DNA of 64,000 nt, from the NCBI GenBank assembly GCA_002428365.1, contig DIVW01000011.1:8543-72542 (forward strand), in the 5' to 3' direction. The DNA is from Propionibacteriaceae bacterium UBA6122. GTDB lineage: Bacteria > Actinomycetota > Actinomycetes > Propionibacteriales > Propionibacteriaceae. Shown here piece by piece: positions 13,908-22,540 of the stretch (position 1 is the stretch's first letter; the number at the start of each line of letters is the position of its first letter). The notes beneath the pieces were generated by a model, which worked only from the letters and a program-made list of their open reading frames with translations, was not told the DNA's origin and did no database searches. A program made the translations under genes and the position numbers.

Positions 13908-16808
13908 TCAGCGAAGTTCGCTGAGCGCGCGATCGACCATGGCGACGAAGTAGTCGACTTCGGCGGCGTTGACTACCAGGGGCGGTTTGATCTTCAACAC
14001 ATTGCCATGATCGCCGGTTGGCTGCATGATCACGCCGAGTTGGCGCAATCGCTCACACAGGTCGCGGGTCAGCGCAGCGTCCGGGGTGCGGGCGGCGCGG
14101 TCGGACACCAGCTCCAGGCCGAGGTAGAGACCATGGCCGTGCACCGTCCCGACACTGGCGTGCCGCTGGGCCAAGGCGGTCAGCCCGGCCTTCAATCGCG
14201 CCCCAATTTGGCGGGCATTGGCTTGCAGGCCCTCATCGCGAATGATGTCGAGCACGGTCAATCCCACGGTGGCTGAAACCGGGCTGCCGCCGGTGGAGGA
14301 GAAGAAGTAGCCGCCAGCGCGGTAGGCCTCGGCGACCGCTTTGCTGGTGATCACCGCTCCCAGCGGGTGCCCATTGCCCATTGACTTGGCCACCGCCACG
14401 ATGTCGGGCACAACCTCTTGCTGCTCGAAGCCCCAGAACCAATCGCCGAGTCGGCCATAGCCCACCTGCACTTCGTCGGCGATCGCCAGCCCCCCAGCTT
14501 CACGGACGGCGGCGTAGACCTCGCCGAGATAGCCGTGGGGCAGCACGATGCCGCCAGCGTTTCCCGAAATCGACTCGGCAATGAGGCCGGCTGGGGCGTG
14601 TCCGGCATCGGCAAGCTGCCGGATCCGGGCGGCCGCAGCGGGGCCGTAGTTGGCCGCCTCGGCGTCGCGCCAGCGCCCGCGATAGGAGTTCGGCGCCTCG
14701 ACGGTGTGCACCCAATCGGGCCGGGTGGCCAGGGCATTCGGGTTGTCGGCCACCGAGGTCGAAACGGCATCGGAGGCGTACGTCCAGCCGTGGTAGGCCT
14801 CAGCCAGGGCCACGATGTCGCGCCGCCCGGTGGCTGCCATCGCCAGGCGAATTGCCAGGTCGGTAGCCTCCGACCCGGAGTTGACCAGGAAGACCTGATC
14901 CAGTCCGTCCGGCAGGGTCTCGGCCAGCGCTTCGGCGAACCGCGGCAGGGCGGCGTAGTGGAAGCGGGAGTTGGTGTTCAGCCGGGCCAATTGGGTCGCC
15001 ACCGCGGCGGTGATCCGCGGGTGGGCGTGGCCGACGCTGGTCACGTTGTTCACCATGTCGAGGTAGGCCCGCGCCCCGGTGTCGACCAGTTGGGCCCGCC
15101 AACCGCGCTCGATCTCGGGTGGCTCGGCGTAGTAGTGCTCTTGGACCTCGGCCACATGCGCGGCCCGCTCGGCCAACAGCGCAGCCGAGTCTTCGCCAGG
15201 GGCGGCGCTAGCCAGCCCCAGCAGAGCCGCCGGATCGGCGGTCAGTGCCAGCCAGCCCGGCGCCTCATCAGCAGGCACCAGCAACGGCACCTGACCTGCG
15301 CCGGCGACAACCAGCTGCACGTCGGCGCGTCCATCGAAGGTGGCGAGCGCCGATCCCAACTGCGCAAAACGGGAACCGTCCCCGTTTAGCGCAGCAGCAG
15401 GGGTTGGATCGGGGCTGATCACCACGAGGTCGAGGGCGGCGCCGGAAAGCACCAGGCGGTCGCCGAGGACGGTGACCGTCCCAGACCAGGGGGCCCGCAC
15501 GACCATCGGCGCGCTGGTCCACAGAGTCACCGAGGTGGCTATCGTGGCCGGTGCCTGCGCGCTCAGCGGACGGGACGCGCTGAGGCGCGCCTGGCCCCAA
15601 TCGGCAACGACAACTCCACCAATCTCGGCGGCCAGCCGATCAGCCAGGCCGGGTTCGAGCCAGGCGCCATCGTTGGTTGAAGCCGCGGTGACCCCCAGGT
15701 CGAGGCGGGACGGGGGCTCAGTCAGCAAGGCGCCACCACTGACTGCTACCGGTGCCCCCACCATTCCCAGTGCGTGCCGAAGGATTCCGGTCATCACCGC
15801 TATGGGCAGGCTGGTGGCAGCGGCGAAGATCCGCCATTCCCGCCCCAGCGCCGCTCGGGCGTAGGCGTTGTCGTCGTCCAGCTCGGCTTGTTGGCGTCCA
15901 CTGGCTACCAATACCGCGCCACGCAGCACCACCAGCGGCCAAAGCGCCTCGACTTCTGCCGAACTGAGCGGGCGCAGCCCATTGAACCCGCGCACCGCAG
16001 CCAGCACGGTCTCAACCAGTGGCCCGGTGTGATGAAGCAGCCCCGAGATCGTTACGGCCAGCTCAGCCACCCGCCAAGAGGTAGCTACGTCACCAAAGTC
16101 GATCACGCCGTCAGGCAGGCCGGTAGCGCCGCGAACCAAATTGTCGTCGGTTAGGTCGAAATGCCCCGCCTGGACGGGCAGCTGCGCGGCCAGTTCGGCC
16201 ACCACCGCCCACGCTGCACGAGCAGCAGTCAGCACTGCCTCCCGCTCAGCAGGATCGCCGATCGCCGGGGCCAGTAGCTCCACCACCTCAGCTGAGGAAC
16301 GCAGATCCCACTGCAGCCGTCGTTCCAGGCCCGGATGCTCCAAGCCCGCCAATGCCGCGCTCACCTGGGCGGCGATCCGGCCCATTTGGGCGGCCACCGT
16401 TGGGGAAAGCCACGGCTGATCGACGTAAGTGCCCCCCGGTAGAAAGTTCAGCACCCGCGCCACCAACGGCCCCCGCGAGGTTGGCACCACCGCTCGGACG
16501 GCGGCCCCGTCACGCCGCAGTACGCCAGCCACTCGCAACTCGGGAAAGCCGTTGGCGACCAGTTCGGCGGCGGCGTCCTGGGCGAGGGTGTCGCGCTCGG
16601 GGAAGGCCGGATTGGCCAGCTTCAGCACCCCGAACGGCCCGCCGTCCCCAGTAACCAGGAAGTTCTGATCCTGCTGGCTGCCCAGTTCGGTGAGCTCACC
16701 AGCGACACCAAGGTTGGCCAGCACGTCGGCGGCCTCAGCTAGGGAGAGCGCCGGTACCGGTAGCTCACCGTGGGCGAAGAAGTCGAACGATTGGCTGGGC
16801 AACGACAT
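13908..16808 (-). CDS. Kinase / LytM-like / class III aminotransferase fusion
   Basis: A 966-residue three-part protein. Residues 1-350 form an APH/choline-kinase-type domain with catalytic loop HFDLTDDNLVRG and VIDFGD. The middle (about 400-560) aligns by eye with the LytM/M23-like module found in this fusion family (WGQARL, VVRAPWSGTVTVLGDRLVL), but the zinc-binding HxxxD and HxH residues are absent. The C-terminal 430 residues are a class III PLP aminotransferase, Lys in VAVAKSMGNGHPLGAVI. Family members act on amino-alcohol phosphates or unknown amines; a kinase followed by lyase or transaminase is plausible. The ATG at 16808 is chosen as the start of the kinase fold. REP-like copy 2 lies in the middle domain. 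Confidence 0.87.
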   Translation of the reverse strand: MSLPSQSFDFFAHGELPVPALSLAEAADVLANLGVAGELTELGSQQDQNFLVTGDGGPFGVLKLANPAFPERDTLAQDAAAELVANGFPELRVAGVLRRDGAAVRAVVPTSRGPLVARVLNFLPGGTYVDQPWLSPTVAAQMGRIAAQVSAALAGLEHPGLERRLQWDLRSSAEVVELLAPAIGDPAEREAVLTAARAAWAVVAELAAQLPVQAGHFDLTDDNLVRGATGLPDGVIDFGDVATSWRVAELAVTISGLLHHTGPLVETVLAAVRGFNGLRPLSSAEVEALWPLVVLRGAVLVASGRQQAELDDDNAYARAALGREWRIFAAATSLPIAVMTGILRHALGMVGAPVAVSGGALLTEPPSRLDLGVTAASTNDGAWLEPGLADRLAAEIGGVVVADWGQARLSASRPLSAQAPATIATSVTLWTSAPMVVRAPWSGTVTVLGDRLVLSGAALDLVVISPDPTPAAALNGDGSRFAQLGSALATFDGRADVQLVVAGAGQVPLLVPADEAPGWLALTADPAALLGLASAAPGEDSAALLAERAAHVAEVQEHYYAEPPEIERGWRAQLVDTGARAYLDMVNNVTSVGHAHPRITAAVATQLARLNTNSRFHYAALPRFAEALAETLPDGLDQVFLVNSGSEATDLAIRLAMAATGRRDIVALAEAYHGWTYASDAVSTSVADNPNALATRPDWVHTVEAPNSYRGRWRDAEAANYGPAAAARIRQLADAGHAPAGLIAESISGNAGGIVLPHGYLGEVYAAVREAGGLAIADEVQVGYGRLGDWFWGFEQQEVVPDIVAVAKSMGNGHPLGAVITSKAVAEAYRAGGYFFSSTGGSPVSATVGLTVLDIIRDEGLQANARQIGARLKAGLTALAQRHASVGTVHGHGLYLGLELVSDRAARTPDAALTRDLCERLRQLGVIMQPTGDHGNVLKIKPPLVVNAAEVDYFVAMVDRALSELR
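15360..15394. repeat. REP-like palindromic element, copy 2 (inside a gene)
   Basis: A 35-nt inverted copy of the element at 7111-7144, with the same CTGCGC/GCGCAG ends and GGAACCGTCCCC core. Inner stem bases are AAACGGG/CCCGTTT here, AAATGG/CCATTA in copy 1. It is translated within the middle domain of the aminotransferase fusion. Confidence 0.7.
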
Positions 16809-16870
16809 GGCGCCAATCCTGTCATCGGCTGGCGATATCGCAACCGAATGCGTCCGGGTAGGTGCTCCGG

Positions 16871-16876
16871 TAGAAT
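16871..16876 (+). promoter_or_regulatory. Probable -10 box of purA
   Basis: TAGAAT lies 57 nt before the purA ATG, which predicts a transcript start near 16883 and a leader of about 50 nt. Confidence 0.4.
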
Positions 16877-16887
16877 CAGCGAGCAAG

Positions 16888-16911
16888 AGCCCGGAGGCGA
16901 TGCCTCGGGCT
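16888..16911 (+). promoter_or_regulatory. Hairpin in the purA leader
   Basis: GCCCG-AGGC pairs with GCCT-CGGGC around a GAT loop, with one bulged G. It would sit at the very 5' end of the purA mRNA, before the GAGGGG ribosome-binding site at 16923-16928. Confidence 0.4.
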
Positions 16912-16933
16912 TGTCCTACGCAGAGGGGCTGAA

Positions 16934-18214
16934 ATGCCGGGAATCGTAGTTGTCGGCGCCCAGTGGGGCGACGAAGGCAAGGGCAAGGCCACCGATCAGC
17001 TCGGTGACCGCGTTGACTACACCGTCCGCTATTCCGGCGGTAACAACGCTGGCCACACCCTGGTGGTGAACGGCGAGAAGTACGCGCTGCACCTGCTGCC
17101 TTCAGGCATCCTAAACGACTCAGTGCCGGTAATCGGCAACGGCGTGGTCGTCGACCTAGACGTGCTGTTCGAAGAGATTGACGGCCTCAATGCCCGCGGC
17201 GTTGACACCTCAAAGCTGATCATTAGCGCCAATGCCCACGTCATCACCGAGTACCACAAGGTGATGGACAAGGTCACGGAGCGCTTCCTCGGTAACCGCC
17301 GTATCGGCACCACTGGCCGAGGCATCGGCCCGGCCTATTCCGACAAGATCAACCGCCTCGGCATCCGCATTCAGGACCTTTTCGACGAGAACATCTTGCG
17401 GCAGAAGGTTGAGGCCGCCCTCGAGCAGAAGAACCACCTGCTGGTGAAGGTGTACAACCGCCGCGCGATTGAGGCCAATGAGATCGTCGAGACCCTGCTC
17501 GGTCATGCTGAGCGGGTGCGTCCGATGGTCGCTGATGTGACCCGGGTGCTGAACAACGCCCTGGACGCCGACCAAGTGGTGCTCTTCGAAGGCGCGCAGG
17601 CACATCACCTGGACGTTGATCACGGCACCTACCCCTACGTCACTAGCTCGAACCCGATCGCGGCCGGTGCCTGCACCGGCTCCGGGGTTGGTCCGCTGCG
17701 GATCAACCGGGTGATCGGCATCGCCAAGGCCTACACCACCCGGGTGGGCGAGGGGCCGTTCCCGACCGAACTGTTGGACGCCGATGGCGAGAAGCTGCGC
17801 ACCGATGGCGCCGAGTTCGGCACCACCACTGGCCGCAACCGCCGCTGCGGCTGGTTTGATGCGCTGGTGGTTGAGGCCGCCGCGACCGCGAACTCTTTCA
17901 CCGACATCTTCCTCACCAAGCTCGACATTCTCACTGGCTGGGAGAAGATCCCGGTGTGTGTGGCCTACGAGGTGAATGGCGAGCGCACCGACACCCTGCC
18001 GCTGACCCAGACCGACTTCCATCACGCGGTGCCGGTCTACGAATTCTTGGACGGTTGGACCGAAGACATCTCTGGCTGCCGGAGCTTCGAGGAACTGCCA
18101 GCCAACACCCAGGCCTATGTGCGTCGGCTTGAGGAACTGGTGGGTTGCCGGATTTCTGGGATCGGCGTCGGCCCGTCCCGGGAACAGGCGATCATGCTGC
18201 ACGAGCTGCTCTGA
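16934..18214 (+). CDS. purA: Adenylosuccinate synthetase
   Basis: GTP-dependent joining of IMP and aspartate, the first step from IMP to AMP. The 426-residue length is normal. The N-terminal GTP loop is GDEGKGKATDQLGD, the IMP-contact region YSGGNNAGHTLVVNGEKYALHLLPSGIL, and the signature TTGRGIGPAYSDK. The aspartate loop is present in TTTGRNRRCGWFDALV. The start is fixed by GAGGGG five nt before the ATG. It begins the right-hand purine block (purA, dcd, purD, purB). Confidence 0.98.
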   Translation: MPGIVVVGAQWGDEGKGKATDQLGDRVDYTVRYSGGNNAGHTLVVNGEKYALHLLPSGILNDSVPVIGNGVVVDLDVLFEEIDGLNARGVDTSKLIISANAHVITEYHKVMDKVTERFLGNRRIGTTGRGIGPAYSDKINRLGIRIQDLFDENILRQKVEAALEQKNHLLVKVYNRRAIEANEIVETLLGHAERVRPMVADVTRVLNNALDADQVVLFEGAQAHHLDVDHGTYPYVTSSNPIAAGACTGSGVGPLRINRVIGIAKAYTTRVGEGPFPTELLDADGEKLRTDGAEFGTTTGRNRRCGWFDALVVEAAATANSFTDIFLTKLDILTGWEKIPVCVAYEVNGERTDTLPLTQTDFHHAVPVYEFLDGWTEDISGCRSFEELPANTQAYVRRLEELVGCRISGIGVGPSREQAIMLHELL

Positions 18215-18215
18215 G

Positions 18216-18240
18216 CTGCCCCGTCCGCCCGATCGGGCAG
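18216..18240 (+). terminator. Weak hairpin between purA and dcd
   Basis: CTGCCC (18216-18221) can pair with GGGCAG (18235-18240), and an inner palindrome GCCCGATCGGGC competes. There is no U-tract, so it is a weak terminator at best. Confidence 0.3.
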
Positions 18241-18249
18241 GGGATCGTC

Positions 18250-18255
18250 TAGCCT
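18250..18255 (+). promoter_or_regulatory. Leaderless-type -10 box of dcd
   Basis: TAGCCT lies 6 nt before the dcd ATG at 18262. Confidence 0.55.
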
Positions 18256-18261
18256 GAGCGG

Positions 18262-18840
18262 ATGCTGCTCAGCGATCGTGACATCCGTAGCGCAATTGGC
18301 GATGGCCGCATTGGTCTTGAGCCCTGGGAACCGGGCATGGTGCAGCCCTCAAGCGTGGATGTGCGCCTGGACGGCTCCTTCCGGCTGTTCGACAACCACC
18401 GCTACGCGTTCATTGATCCGGCCATCGACCAGCCTGAGCTGACCCGCCTGGTTGAGGTGGGCGCCGATGAGCCATTCATTCTGCATCCAGGTGAGTTCGT
18501 GCTGGCCTCCACCTATGAGGTAATCACCCTGGGTGACGACATTGCTGCCCGGCTGGAGGGCAAATCGTCACTGGGACGCCTCGGCCTGGTCACCCATGCC
18601 ACCGCCGGTTTCATTGACCCCGGCTTCTCCGGGCATGTCACCTTGGAGTTGTCGAATGTGGCCACCCTGCCGATCAAGCTTTGGCCAGGCATGAAGATCG
18701 GCCAGTTCTGCTTCTTCCAGCTCACGTCACCGGCCGAGCATCCCTATGGTTCCGGCCCTTATGCCAATCGCTACCAGGGTCAGCGGGGCCCGACTGCGTC
18801 CCGCTCCTTCGAGGGCTTTCATCGCACGCCGCTGAGCTGA
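18262..18840 (+). CDS. dcd: dCTP deaminase (probably bifunctional, forming dUMP)
   Basis: Makes dUTP from dCTP, or dUMP directly in the bifunctional DCD-DUT form known from Mycobacterium tuberculosis and Methanocaldococcus. The 192 residues show the trimeric dUTPase-like fold: MVQPSSVDVRLDGSFRLF, the loop LEGKSSLGRLGLVTHATAGFIDPGFSGHVTLELSN with the catalytic Glu, and the C-terminal LTSPAEHPYGS...YQGQRGPTASR that closes over the nucleotide. The bifunctional reading rests on similarity to actinobacterial enzymes. It has its own leaderless promoter between purA and purD. Confidence 0.95.
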   Translation: MLLSDRDIRSAIGDGRIGLEPWEPGMVQPSSVDVRLDGSFRLFDNHRYAFIDPAIDQPELTRLVEVGADEPFILHPGEFVLASTYEVITLGDDIAARLEGKSSLGRLGLVTHATAGFIDPGFSGHVTLELSNVATLPIKLWPGMKIGQFCFFQLTSPAEHPYGSGPYANRYQGQRGPTASRSFEGFHRTPLS

Positions 18841-18863
18841 GCTGAGCGTCCCCCTTGCGCCGA

Positions 18864-18869
18864 TAAGAT
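18864..18869 (+). promoter_or_regulatory. Leaderless-type -10 box of purD
   Basis: TAAGAT lies 7 nt before the GTG start of purD and supports that start. Confidence 0.55.
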
Positions 18870-18876
18870 CTGCTGC

Positions 18877-20145
18877 GTGACGCAGACGGTGCTGGTGGTT
18901 GGTTCAGGTGGACGCGAGCATGCCCTGGCTTGGGCGCTCAGTAAGGACGCTGGAGTGGGGGCGGTGCACATCGCTCCCGGCAATCCGGGCACAGCCCTGG
19001 TCGGGGTGAACCACCCCGTCGACATCATGGACGGCCGCGCGGTCGCGGAGCTGGCCACTGCGTTGGGCGCTGACCTGGTGGTGGTCGGACCCGAAGCCCC
19101 CCTGGTGGCCGGAGTCGCCGATGCCGTCCGGGCGGCCGGAATACCAGTGTTCGGGCCGAGTGCCGAAGCAGCCCAGCTGGAAGGCAGCAAGGCCTTCGCC
19201 AAAATGATCATGGAAGCCGCTGGCGTGCCCACCGCTGCCGCCCGGCTGTGCCTCTCGATGGACGAAGTGGTGGCGGCCCTCGACGAATATGGCGCCCCCT
19301 ATGTGGTCAAAGACGACGGACTGGCCGCTGGCAAAGGGGTGATCGTCACCAATGATCGCGACGCCGCCATTCGCCATGCCGCCAGTTGCGGCCGGGTGAT
19401 CATCGAGGAGTTCCTGGACGGCCCCGAGGTGAGCCTGTTTGCCCTCAGCGACGGGGTGAACGTGTTGGCCTTCGAGCCAGCCCAGGATTTCAAGCGCGTC
19501 GGCGACGGCGATGCTGGCCCCAATACCGGCGGGATGGGTGCCTACACTCCGCTGCCCTGGGCGCCGAATGGGCTGACTGATGAGGTGGTGGCCACCGTGA
19601 TTCAGCCCACGATTGATGAGATGCGCCGCCGGGGCACTCCCTTCGTCGGCCTGCTGTATGCCGGGCTGGCGTTGACCAAACGTGGCCTGCGGGTGGTGGA
19701 GTTCAACGCCCGTTTCGGCGACCCGGAAACCCAGCCCCTGCTGACCCGCCTCAAGACGCCGCTGGGCGGGGCGTTGCACGCTGCAGCCACCGGCAAGCTG
19801 GCTGAGCATCCGCCGCTGGTTTGGGGGAGTGGAGCGGCTGTCGGGGTGGTGATTGCGGCGGCTGGCTATCCGGATGCGCCCCGAAAAGGTGATCCGATCA
19901 CAGGGGCGGAGGCCGAAGGCGTCTTCCACGCTGGCACCGCGCTGGACTCGAATGACCAGCTGGTCAGCGCCGGTGGCCGAGTGCTCACCGTCGTGGGCAC
20001 CGGAGACAACCTGGCCGAGGCCCGCGCGGCCGCCTACGCCAAGGTGGCTCAGATTGACCTGCCCGGCGGTTTTCACCGCAACGACATCGCCCAATGGGCT
20101 GCTGAAACCGACCTTCGTCAAGCTCAGGAATCGGAGACCGAATGA
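18877..20145 (+). CDS. purD: Phosphoribosylamine-glycine ligase (GAR synthetase)
   Basis: ATP-grasp enzyme that joins 5-phosphoribosylamine and glycine, step two of purine synthesis. The 422 residues start with VLVVGSGGREHALAWAL; the PurD signature is RFGDPETQ, and ATP-grasp residues lie in YVVKDDGLAAGKGVIV. After the normal end (GFHRNDIAQWA) there is a tail ETDLRQAQESETE. The tail is encoded by one of the dispersed short repeats, so the C-terminus looks extended by a repeat insertion. The stop overlaps the purB start as ATGA. Confidence 0.97.
   Translation: MTQTVLVVGSGGREHALAWALSKDAGVGAVHIAPGNPGTALVGVNHPVDIMDGRAVAELATALGADLVVVGPEAPLVAGVADAVRAAGIPVFGPSAEAAQLEGSKAFAKMIMEAAGVPTAAARLCLSMDEVVAALDEYGAPYVVKDDGLAAGKGVIVTNDRDAAIRHAASCGRVIIEEFLDGPEVSLFALSDGVNVLAFEPAQDFKRVGDGDAGPNTGGMGAYTPLPWAPNGLTDEVVATVIQPTIDEMRRRGTPFVGLLYAGLALTKRGLRVVEFNARFGDPETQPLLTRLKTPLGGALHAAATGKLAEHPPLVWGSGAAVGVVIAAAGYPDAPRKGDPITGAEAEGVFHAGTALDSNDQLVSAGGRVLTVVGTGDNLAEARAAAYAKVAQIDLPGGFHRNDIAQWAAETDLRQAQESETE
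20111..20130 (+). repeat. Dispersed short repeat, copy 2 (3' end of purD)
   Basis: ACCTTCGTCAAGCTCAGGAA, read as LRQAQ, just before the purD stop. Confidence 0.65.
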
Positions 20146-21566
20146 TCCCCAATGTGTTGGCCACCCGGTACGCGTCCGCGGCGATGCGCCAGATTTGGTC
20201 GCCGGAGGCGAAGATCATCGCCGAGCGACAGCTGTGGCTGGCGGTGCTGAGCGCCCAGGCCGAGCTCGGCGTCGATTTCGGCGGTGACGACCCGGTGACG
20301 GTGATTGCTGACTACGCCCGGGTGCTCGAACAGGTTGATTTGGCCAGCATCGACGCTCGCGAGCGCATCACCCGGCATGACGTGAAGGCCCGCATCGAGG
20401 AGTTCAACGCCCTGGCCGGCCACGAGCACGTCCACAAGGGCATGACCAGCCGCGACCTGACCGAGAACATCGAGCAGCGCCAGTTGCTGTCTTCGTTGGA
20501 GCTGGTACGCGAGCGCATCGTCACCGTGCTGGTGAGCATCACCGGTCTGGCGGTGCAGTACCGCGACGTGGCGATGGCTGGCCGCTCGCATAACGTCGCT
20601 GCGCAAACCACCACCCTTGGCAAGCGGTTCGCCAGCGCCGCTGATGAGCTGCTGGTGGCCTTTGATCGGGTGGACGAACTGATCAAGCGCTACCCGGCCC
20701 GCGGCATCAAGGGCCCGATGGGCACCGCCCAGGACATGCTCGATCTGCTCGGGGGCGATACCGCCAAGTTGGCCGAACTGGAAGCCAAAGTGGCTCAACA
20801 CCTTGGCTTTGCCCGAGTATTCACCGCCACTGGCCAGGTCTATCCGCGCTCGCTGGACTACGACGTGTTGGCCGCCCTGGTGCAGACTGCGGCGGCGCCG
20901 TCCAGCCTGGCCACCACGATCCGACTGATGGCCGGTCAGGAGCTGGTTACCGAAGGCTTCAAAGAGGGTCAGGTCGGTTCCTCGGCGATGCCGCACAAGA
21001 TGAACACCCGCTCGTGTGAGCGCGTCAATGGCTTGATGGTGATCCTGCGCGGGTACGCGTCCATGACTGCGGAGTTGGCGGGCGCGCAGTGGAATGAAGG
21101 CGACGTGTTCTGCTCGGTGGTGCGCCGGGTGGCGCTGCCCGATGCCGCCTACGCCCTGGATGGGCTGTTCGAGACCTTCCTGACCGTGCTGGAGGAGTTC
21201 GGTGCCTTCCCGGCCGTAATCGAGGCTGAGTTGCAGCGCTTCCTGCCGTTCTTGACCACGACCAAGGTGCTGATGGCCGCGGTTCGTAACGGCGTCGGCC
21301 GCGAAGCCGCGCACGAGGTGATCAAGGAACACGCTGTCGCCGTGGCGCTTGGCATGCGCGCCGGTAGCGACAACGACCTACTCAACCGGTTGGCCGCAGA
21401 TGCCCGCCTGGGGCTTAGCCGCGAGCAGCTGGACGCCGCCCTGACCGACCCGATCGAACTGACCGGCTCAGCCCGACACCAGGTGGACGTGATCGCTGCC
21501 CGGGTGGCTGAACTGGCTGCTCGGTATCCGCAGGGGGCGGCCTACCGTCCCGGTTCGGTGTTGTAG
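20142..21566 (+). CDS. purB: Adenylosuccinate lyase
   Basis: Acts twice in purine synthesis, cleaving fumarate from SAICAR and from adenylosuccinate. The 474-residue length is normal. The fumarase/aspartase superfamily signature is SSAMPHKMNTRSCERVNGL, the second conserved region has GRSHNVAAQTTTLGKRFA with the catalytic His, and the third TSRDLTENIEQ. It is translationally coupled to purD by ATGA. Only 8 nt separate it from the transporter gene that follows. Confidence 0.97.
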   Translation: MIPNVLATRYASAAMRQIWSPEAKIIAERQLWLAVLSAQAELGVDFGGDDPVTVIADYARVLEQVDLASIDARERITRHDVKARIEEFNALAGHEHVHKGMTSRDLTENIEQRQLLSSLELVRERIVTVLVSITGLAVQYRDVAMAGRSHNVAAQTTTLGKRFASAADELLVAFDRVDELIKRYPARGIKGPMGTAQDMLDLLGGDTAKLAELEAKVAQHLGFARVFTATGQVYPRSLDYDVLAALVQTAAAPSSLATTIRLMAGQELVTEGFKEGQVGSSAMPHKMNTRSCERVNGLMVILRGYASMTAELAGAQWNEGDVFCSVVRRVALPDAAYALDGLFETFLTVLEEFGAFPAVIEAELQRFLPFLTTTKVLMAAVRNGVGREAAHEVIKEHAVAVALGMRAGSDNDLLNRLAADARLGLSREQLDAALTDPIELTGSARHQVDVIAARVAELAARYPQGAAYRPGSVL

Positions 21567-21574
21567 GGCCAACC

Positions 21575-22414
21575 ATGGAGACGGGTAAGCCAACCGCTGA
21601 CTTCACCGCGGCCCGGGTGGCCGCCCTGATCGGCATCGGGCTGGCTTCGGGGTTCTTTGCTGGGCTGTTCGGCATTGGTGGCGGCATCTTGATCGTCCCG
21701 GCGCTGGTGGTGTTGCTCAGACTTGACCAGCGCAAGGCCGTCGGCACTTCGCTGTTGGCAATCCTGCCCGCTGCGACCATTTCGGCGCTGGCCTACGGGT
21801 TGAGCGGCAGCGTCGATCTGGTGCTGAGTGCGCTTCTCGCCGTCGGTGCGGTCGTCGGGGCCCAGTTCGGCGCCTGGCTACTGACGCGGATCTCGCGCAA
21901 GGCAGCCCAATGGGTGTTCGTGGTCTTCTTGATGGTGATGGTCGTTCAGCTGCTGCTCGTGGTGCCAGACCGCGGCGCGCAGTTGCAGCTGGATCCGCTC
22001 AAGGGTGCCGCGTTGGTGCTGCTCGGGCTGGTGGCTGGGACGTTGTCCGCGATTCTGGGCGTCGGTGGCGGCGGCATGGTGGTGCCCATCTTGATGCTGT
22101 GGTTCGGGCTTGGCGACTTGGCGGCAAAGGGCGCCTCGCTGGTGATGATGCTGCCCGGGGTCATTTCGGGCATCGTGGCGAACGCCCGGAGGGGCAACCT
22201 GCAGGTGAAGGCTGGCCTGCTGGTGGGGCTCGGTTCGCTTTTCACCGGTCCATTGGGGGCGTGGGTGGCCCACCTGATTTCGGCTCAGCTCGGTGCCTGG
22301 TTGTTTGCGGCCTTCCTGGTGTTCATCGGGGTCACCATGGTGCGCGAGGCGTTGCGTCCAGCCCCTGCAGTATCGGAGCTGGAGCCGCCCAATCGCGATT
22401 CGCCCCCGAAGTGA
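21575..22414 (+). CDS. TSUP (TauE/SafE) family membrane transporter
   Basis: A 279-residue integral membrane protein with about eight hydrophobic segments. It shows the two-fold internal repeat of the family: GLFGIGGGILIVPALVVLL near residue 30 and AILGVGGGGMVVPILMLWF near residue 150. TSUP proteins move small organic or sulfur-containing anions; the substrate here is unknown. It lies 8 nt after purB, so it is probably on the purine transcript by position without an obvious functional link. An inverted repeat lies downstream. Confidence 0.92.
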   Translation: METGKPTADFTAARVAALIGIGLASGFFAGLFGIGGGILIVPALVVLLRLDQRKAVGTSLLAILPAATISALAYGLSGSVDLVLSALLAVGAVVGAQFGAWLLTRISRKAAQWVFVVFLMVMVVQLLLVVPDRGAQLQLDPLKGAALVLLGLVAGTLSAILGVGGGGMVVPILMLWFGLGDLAAKGASLVMMLPGVISGIVANARRGNLQVKAGLLVGLGSLFTGPLGAWVAHLISAQLGAWLFAAFLVFIGVTMVREALRPAPAVSELEPPNRDSPPK

Positions 22415-22471
22415 GCCGTTGCCCCCGATATTTCGGTAGCGAGGCCGCGTTTTGGGGGCGGCACGGGCCGA

Positions 22472-22515
22472 CGTGTCACGGGGGCTTGGGTGCGGGTTGT
22501 CACCCCCGTGACACG
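22472..22515. terminator. Inverted repeat between convergent genes
   Basis: Perfect 13-bp arms CGTGTCACGGGGG (22472-22484) and CCCCCGTGACACG (22503-22515) with an 18-nt loop, between the TSUP gene and the convergent secreted-protein gene. It is a probable bidirectional terminator without a U-tract. Confidence 0.6.
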
Positions 22516-22540
22516 CTCGCGGCTCGGCTGAGAGCCGGAG

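Noticed and set aside
16877..16933. Purine riboswitch before purA
   Set aside because: Only one simple hairpin is visible; there is no three-way junction or conserved purine-aptamer sequence.
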